A stretch of DNA of 7,334 nucleotides from Chloroflexota bacterium. GTDB taxonomy: Bacteria; Chloroflexota; Anaerolineae; Ardenticatenales; Ardenticatenaceae. The position numbers were made by a program, and so were the translations under genes. The stretch is taken from positions 1-7,334 of the forward strand of contig DOUV01000005.1 of assembly GCA_003520455.1 (NCBI GenBank), in the 5' to 3' direction. The notes under the pieces were generated by a model that saw only the letters and a list, made by a program, of their open reading frames with translations, did no database searches and was not told the origin of the DNA. Below, piece by piece: positions 5,454-7,334 of the stretch. The stretch's first letter is position 1, and each line of letters starts with the position of its first letter.

Positions 5454-5963
5454 TCCATGGAGGAGCCTGAGGCGACCGAACGTCACCAGCCGCGAGAATC
5501 GTTGCCAGGCGCGTTCCCACTGGTGGAGCACGATCCGCACACTGTCGTCCTGGGCATACTCGGGGCCCAGGCTCCCCAGAACCCACTCGGCGGCAGCGCT
5601 CAGCGACTGGAGCAGCAGGGCAAAATCCACGAGGAAGATCCCATCGTCGGTGCTCCAGAGCGCGGATCGACTGATTGTGGGATAGGTCGCCACCACAACG
5701 TCGGCGCCAAGACGGCGGAGGTGGAGTGGCCGCTGGTGACTGGGGACATGCCACTCGTAGCCGTCGCCGCCACACATAACCACGCAGCTATGGAGCAACT
5801 GGGCCAGTTGCATTCCGAGGGGACCCTCGGTGGCGACGGCCGCCGACTGGCCCTCACCGTCACGTACACGGATGACGACCCGGCACAATTCGTCATCGAG
5901 ACGGTGTTCGCCTTGACGGCTTCGTAGCTCGAGGCGCAGGCATCCGTACTCCCAGGCTTCCAC
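5382..5963 (-). CDS. Protein of unknown function, 193 residues
   Basis: Not recognised. The product looks like a soluble mixed alpha/beta protein. Residues 6-48 are strand-rich (YGCLRLELRSR, ELCRVVIRVRDG), residues 50-65 are a Leu/Cys segment, GLQ-like (MQLAQLLHSCVVMCGG), residues 86-95 are LGADVVVATY, and residues 108-178 are helical with conserved-looking Trp and Arg (FLVDFALLLQSL, LHQWERAWQRFSRL). The Gln-rich tail (about 179-193) is encoded where it overlaps the DUF2877 gene. The GTG at 5963 is chosen because GGAGG (5971-5975) lies 7 bases upstream; the in-frame ATG at 6005 and TTG at 6029 fall inside the promoter boxes. It has its own promoter and intrinsic terminator, which is good evidence of a real gene. 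No signal peptide or membrane helix is seen. Confidence 0.72.
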   Translation of the reverse strand: MEAWEYGCLRLELRSRQGEHRLDDELCRVVIRVRDGEGQSAAVATEGPLGMQLAQLLHSCVVMCGGDGYEWHVPSHQRPLHLRRLGADVVVATYPTISRSALWSTDDGIFLVDFALLLQSLSAAAEWVLGSLGPEYAQDDSVRIVLHQWERAWQRFSRLVTFGRLRLLHGLGLVGSTLMPQERQEQSGQPAAP

Positions 5964-6000
5964 GTTCTTTCCTCCCACCCACCATCGATGGCCGGTCGCG

Positions 6001-6029
6001 AGCATAGCATCCGTCTGAGGCCTTGTCAA
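6001..6029 (-). promoter_or_regulatory. Promoter of the 193-residue protein gene
   Basis: A perfect TTGACA (6024-6029), a 17-base spacer and TATGCT (6001-6006). The predicted start near 5994 gives a leader of about 30 bases carrying GGAGG before the GTG at 5963. Confidence 0.72.
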
Positions 6030-6037
6030 GCCTCAGA
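6014..6037. promoter_or_regulatory. Inverted repeat flanking the -35 box, candidate operator
   Basis: TCTGAGGC (6014-6021) and GCCTCAGA (6030-6037) are perfect 8-bp arms separated by 8 bases. The arms bracket the TTGACA box of the 193-residue protein gene. A dimeric repressor bound here would block RNA polymerase. As no terminator is evident for the gene upstream, the repeat could instead be part of a terminator, but no T-run follows it. Confidence 0.4.
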
Positions 6038-6179
6038 TCGCGTCTTCCCGGCTCGAAAGGAGTGCGGGCGAGGCTCGGATCGGGGCCGCACGACAGCTGT
6101 TGGCGGCTCACTCGCGGCCGGTCGGGGCATCGTTCCAAAGCGCGCGCAGGCACCAACCACCCCTGGCGTTCGCTTGTGG

Positions 6180-6908
6180 TTAGCCGGTTGTCGCCTGTAT
6201 GGCGGGGCTGGTGGCCGGGCGATGAGTAGAGACACTGCTGAGGAGGAAGCCCGCAAAGATGACGACCACCGCCAGAAGCTCACTGATGCGGAAAAGAGCC
6301 GGTCCGCCCAACACACCAATCGAGTGGGCGCCGGCCACGATCAATCCGCCGACCGCAATCAGGAGGACGCCGACCATGCGGTCGCGCATGATATGCTTGC
6401 GCCAAAACTGATAGACCGAGAAGAGCGCGCCGCCGACGAAGGCGAACGTGCCGAAGATGTTACTGATGATGATCAGCAGGCGCACCGGCATCAGCGGGAA
6501 GACTTTGACCAGCTTTGAATCCACAAAGCCCAGGCTATCGGTCTTCGCGAGGTCGGCAGGGTTGATAGGACTGGTCATGATGGCAACAACCCCGACGACC
6601 GAAATCACTGCGATGGCCACGAGGGCTGCCATCGCGACCCGCCGCGAGGCCACCAAGAAGAGCGAGCCGACGCCCAGCCAGGCAGCGACCATCAACGCAC
6701 CGGCCGCGTAGTAGAGACGGTAGGTCAGCGGAGCCCACGCGCCCTGCCCCGCAGCGACAGTCTCGGCCAGGACGCCAATCGTCCAGACTGCGAGGGCGAT
6801 GGTCCAGATCAACTGATACGGCTTGCGGCGCGCCAGGTACTGACGCGCCACCATGATGGTGAAGACGGCGCTCACAATCACGTCGAGGACAGAGATAACC
6901 AGTGCCAT
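6180..6908 (-). CDS. Seven-helix integral membrane protein of unknown function
   Basis: 242 residues. Hydrophobic helices lie at about 3-21, 33-52, 66-87, 91-111, 143-166, 178-198 and 207-226. Positive charges cluster in the turns after helices 1 (ARQYLARRK), 3 (ASRR) and 5 (FWRKHIMRDR) and in the tail, predicting N-terminus outside and C-terminus inside. One longer outer loop (112-142) carries ADLAKTDSLGFVDSK. The pattern RRKPYQLIWTIALAVWTI...TYRLYYAAGALMVAAWLGVGSLFLV recalls small seven-helix membrane proteins seen in Actinobacteria and Chloroflexota, whose role I cannot name. No kinase or enzyme domain is attached. The ATG at 6908 has AAGGAG 6 bases upstream; the frame extends to 7265, but that part is antisense to the glycosylase gene and upstream of the promoter. 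Confidence 0.85.
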   Translation of the reverse strand: MALVISVLDVIVSAVFTIMVARQYLARRKPYQLIWTIALAVWTIGVLAETVAAGQGAWAPLTYRLYYAAGALMVAAWLGVGSLFLVASRRVAMAALVAIAVISVVGVVAIMTSPINPADLAKTDSLGFVDSKLVKVFPLMPVRLLIIISNIFGTFAFVGGALFSVYQFWRKHIMRDRMVGVLLIAVGGLIVAGAHSIGVLGGPALFRISELLAVVVIFAGFLLSSVSTHRPATSPAIQATTG

Positions 6909-6939
6909 GGCTGACTCCTTGGCAATCCTGAGCAGACCT

Positions 6940-6967
6940 TTGAAGAAAATCTGTGCAAAATTATAGG
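6940..6967 (+). promoter_or_regulatory. Candidate promoter of the glycosylase gene, overlapping the divergent promoter
   Basis: TTGAAG (6940-6945), a 16-base spacer and TATAGG (6962-6967). The -10 box overlaps the opposite-strand TATAAT. The start near 6974 would give a very short leader with GAGGGA before the ATG at 6990. Confidence 0.4.
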
Positions 6968-6988
6968 GCGATACGAGGGAATGAGCAA
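6960..6988 (-). promoter_or_regulatory. Promoter of the seven-helix membrane protein gene
   Basis: On the minus strand, a perfect TATAAT (6960-6965) lies 17 bases after TTGCTC (6983-6988), a weak -35 box. The start near 6953 gives a leader of about 45 bases. The -35 box overlaps the beginning of the divergent glycosylase gene. Confidence 0.55.
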
Positions 6989-6989
6989 G

Positions 6990-7334
6990 ATGAATGCGGG
7001 CAAAGTCGCGGGGGGCAGGTTGGCTCTGGCCGGCGGCTGTGAGCGGTGCGCGGAACTGGTCGCGAATCGCCAGCGGATCGTTCACGGCTGGGGCCCGGTG
7101 CCTGCCGCCGTCATGATCGTTGGGGAGGCGCCGGGGGTCAAGGGCGCCGATCGGACCGGTGTGCCTTTCACCGGGGATCGTTCCGGCCGCCGCCTGCAGG
7201 CGATGCTGATGCTGCTGGGCCTGAGCCTGGCCACCGATCCCTCCGACCCGGCGCCGCCTCTGCATAACTGCTTCCTGAGCAATGCGGTCCGCTGCAACCC
7301 ACCGGGCAACCGCAGGCCCACCCGCGCCGAGGTC
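6990..7334 (+). CDS. Uracil-DNA glycosylase family protein, Fe-S type (family 4/5), 5' part
   Basis: The first 115 residues are visible; the gene continues past the right edge. Enzymes of this family remove uracil from DNA to start base-excision repair and bind a 4Fe-4S cluster. C17-x2-C20 in GGCERCAELV and C102 in NAVRCNPPGNRRPT are three of the four expected cluster cysteines; the fourth would lie outside. The uracil-pocket motif A reads VGEAPGVKGADRTGVPFTGDRSG (44-66). GEAPG resembles family 4, while GADRTGxxFTGDxSG resembles family 5 (UDGb), so subfamily assignment is open. The ATG at 6990 sits 9 bases after GAGGGA; an ATG at 6981 is in frame but too close to that site. The gene is divergent from the membrane-protein gene. 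Confidence 0.88.
   Translation, partial: MNAGKVAGGRLALAGGCERCAELVANRQRIVHGWGPVPAAVMIVGEAPGVKGADRTGVPFTGDRSGRRLQAMLMLLGLSLATDPSDPAPPLHNCFLSNAVRCNPPGNRRPTRAEV

Noticed and set aside
5457..5927. A 156-codon plus-strand frame opposite the 193-residue gene
   Set aside because: Not supported by a convincing ribosome site, whereas the minus strand has a promoter, ribosome site and terminator in register.
6909..7265. N-terminal extension of the membrane protein
   Set aside because: It is antisense to the glycosylase gene and upstream of the promoter; the ATG at 6908 has a good ribosome site.

Overview
The window is GC-rich bacterial chromosomal DNA. Promoters read as TTGACA-17-TAnnnT, ribosome sites as AGGAGG-type, with GTG starts alongside ATG. 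Codon use and protein style resemble Chloroflexota of the Thermomicrobia/Sphaerobacter kind. That placement is inference from general character; there is no rRNA or other firm taxonomic marker.

Layout, left to right. (1) The 3' end of a plus-strand gene for a membrane-anchored protein with an Ig-like outer domain. (2) A convergent minus-strand gene for a homologue of the tRNA-queuosine mannosyltransferase (QTMAN/GTDC1, DUF3524), with its own promoter. (3) Two minus-strand copies of one 88-codon gene of unknown function, inside 297-bp direct repeats that differ at only five positions. A 22-bp hairpin follows the distal copy, and AT-rich regulatory-looking DNA lies upstream of the other. (4) A stretch of about 500 bp with no convincing gene. 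(5) A plus-strand two-gene operon with a strong promoter: a class III (CaiB/BaiF) CoA-transferase overlapping by ATGA with a DUF2877/AllH-like protein. (6) A convergent minus-strand gene of unknown function. Its 3' end overlaps the DUF2877 gene, and its intrinsic terminator lies inside the DUF2877 coding sequence. (7) A minus-strand gene for a seven-helix membrane protein, divergent from (8) a plus-strand uracil-DNA glycosylase family gene that runs off the right edge. The -10 boxes proposed for these two overlap on opposite strands.

The only clear functional coupling is the CoA-transferase/DUF2877 pair. Its family associations are oxalate/formate CoA chemistry and oxamate/oxalurate metabolism, but the other subunits of oxamate carbamoyltransferase are absent here, so the pathway is open. 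The other genes look like independently transcribed units. No CRISPR array, transposase, tRNA or rRNA was found. I did not find a clear new multi-gene system. The most distinctive items are the homogenised duplicate of the 88-codon gene, the terminator embedded in an antisense coding region, the bacterial QTMAN homologue, and the CaiB plus solo DUF2877 operon.
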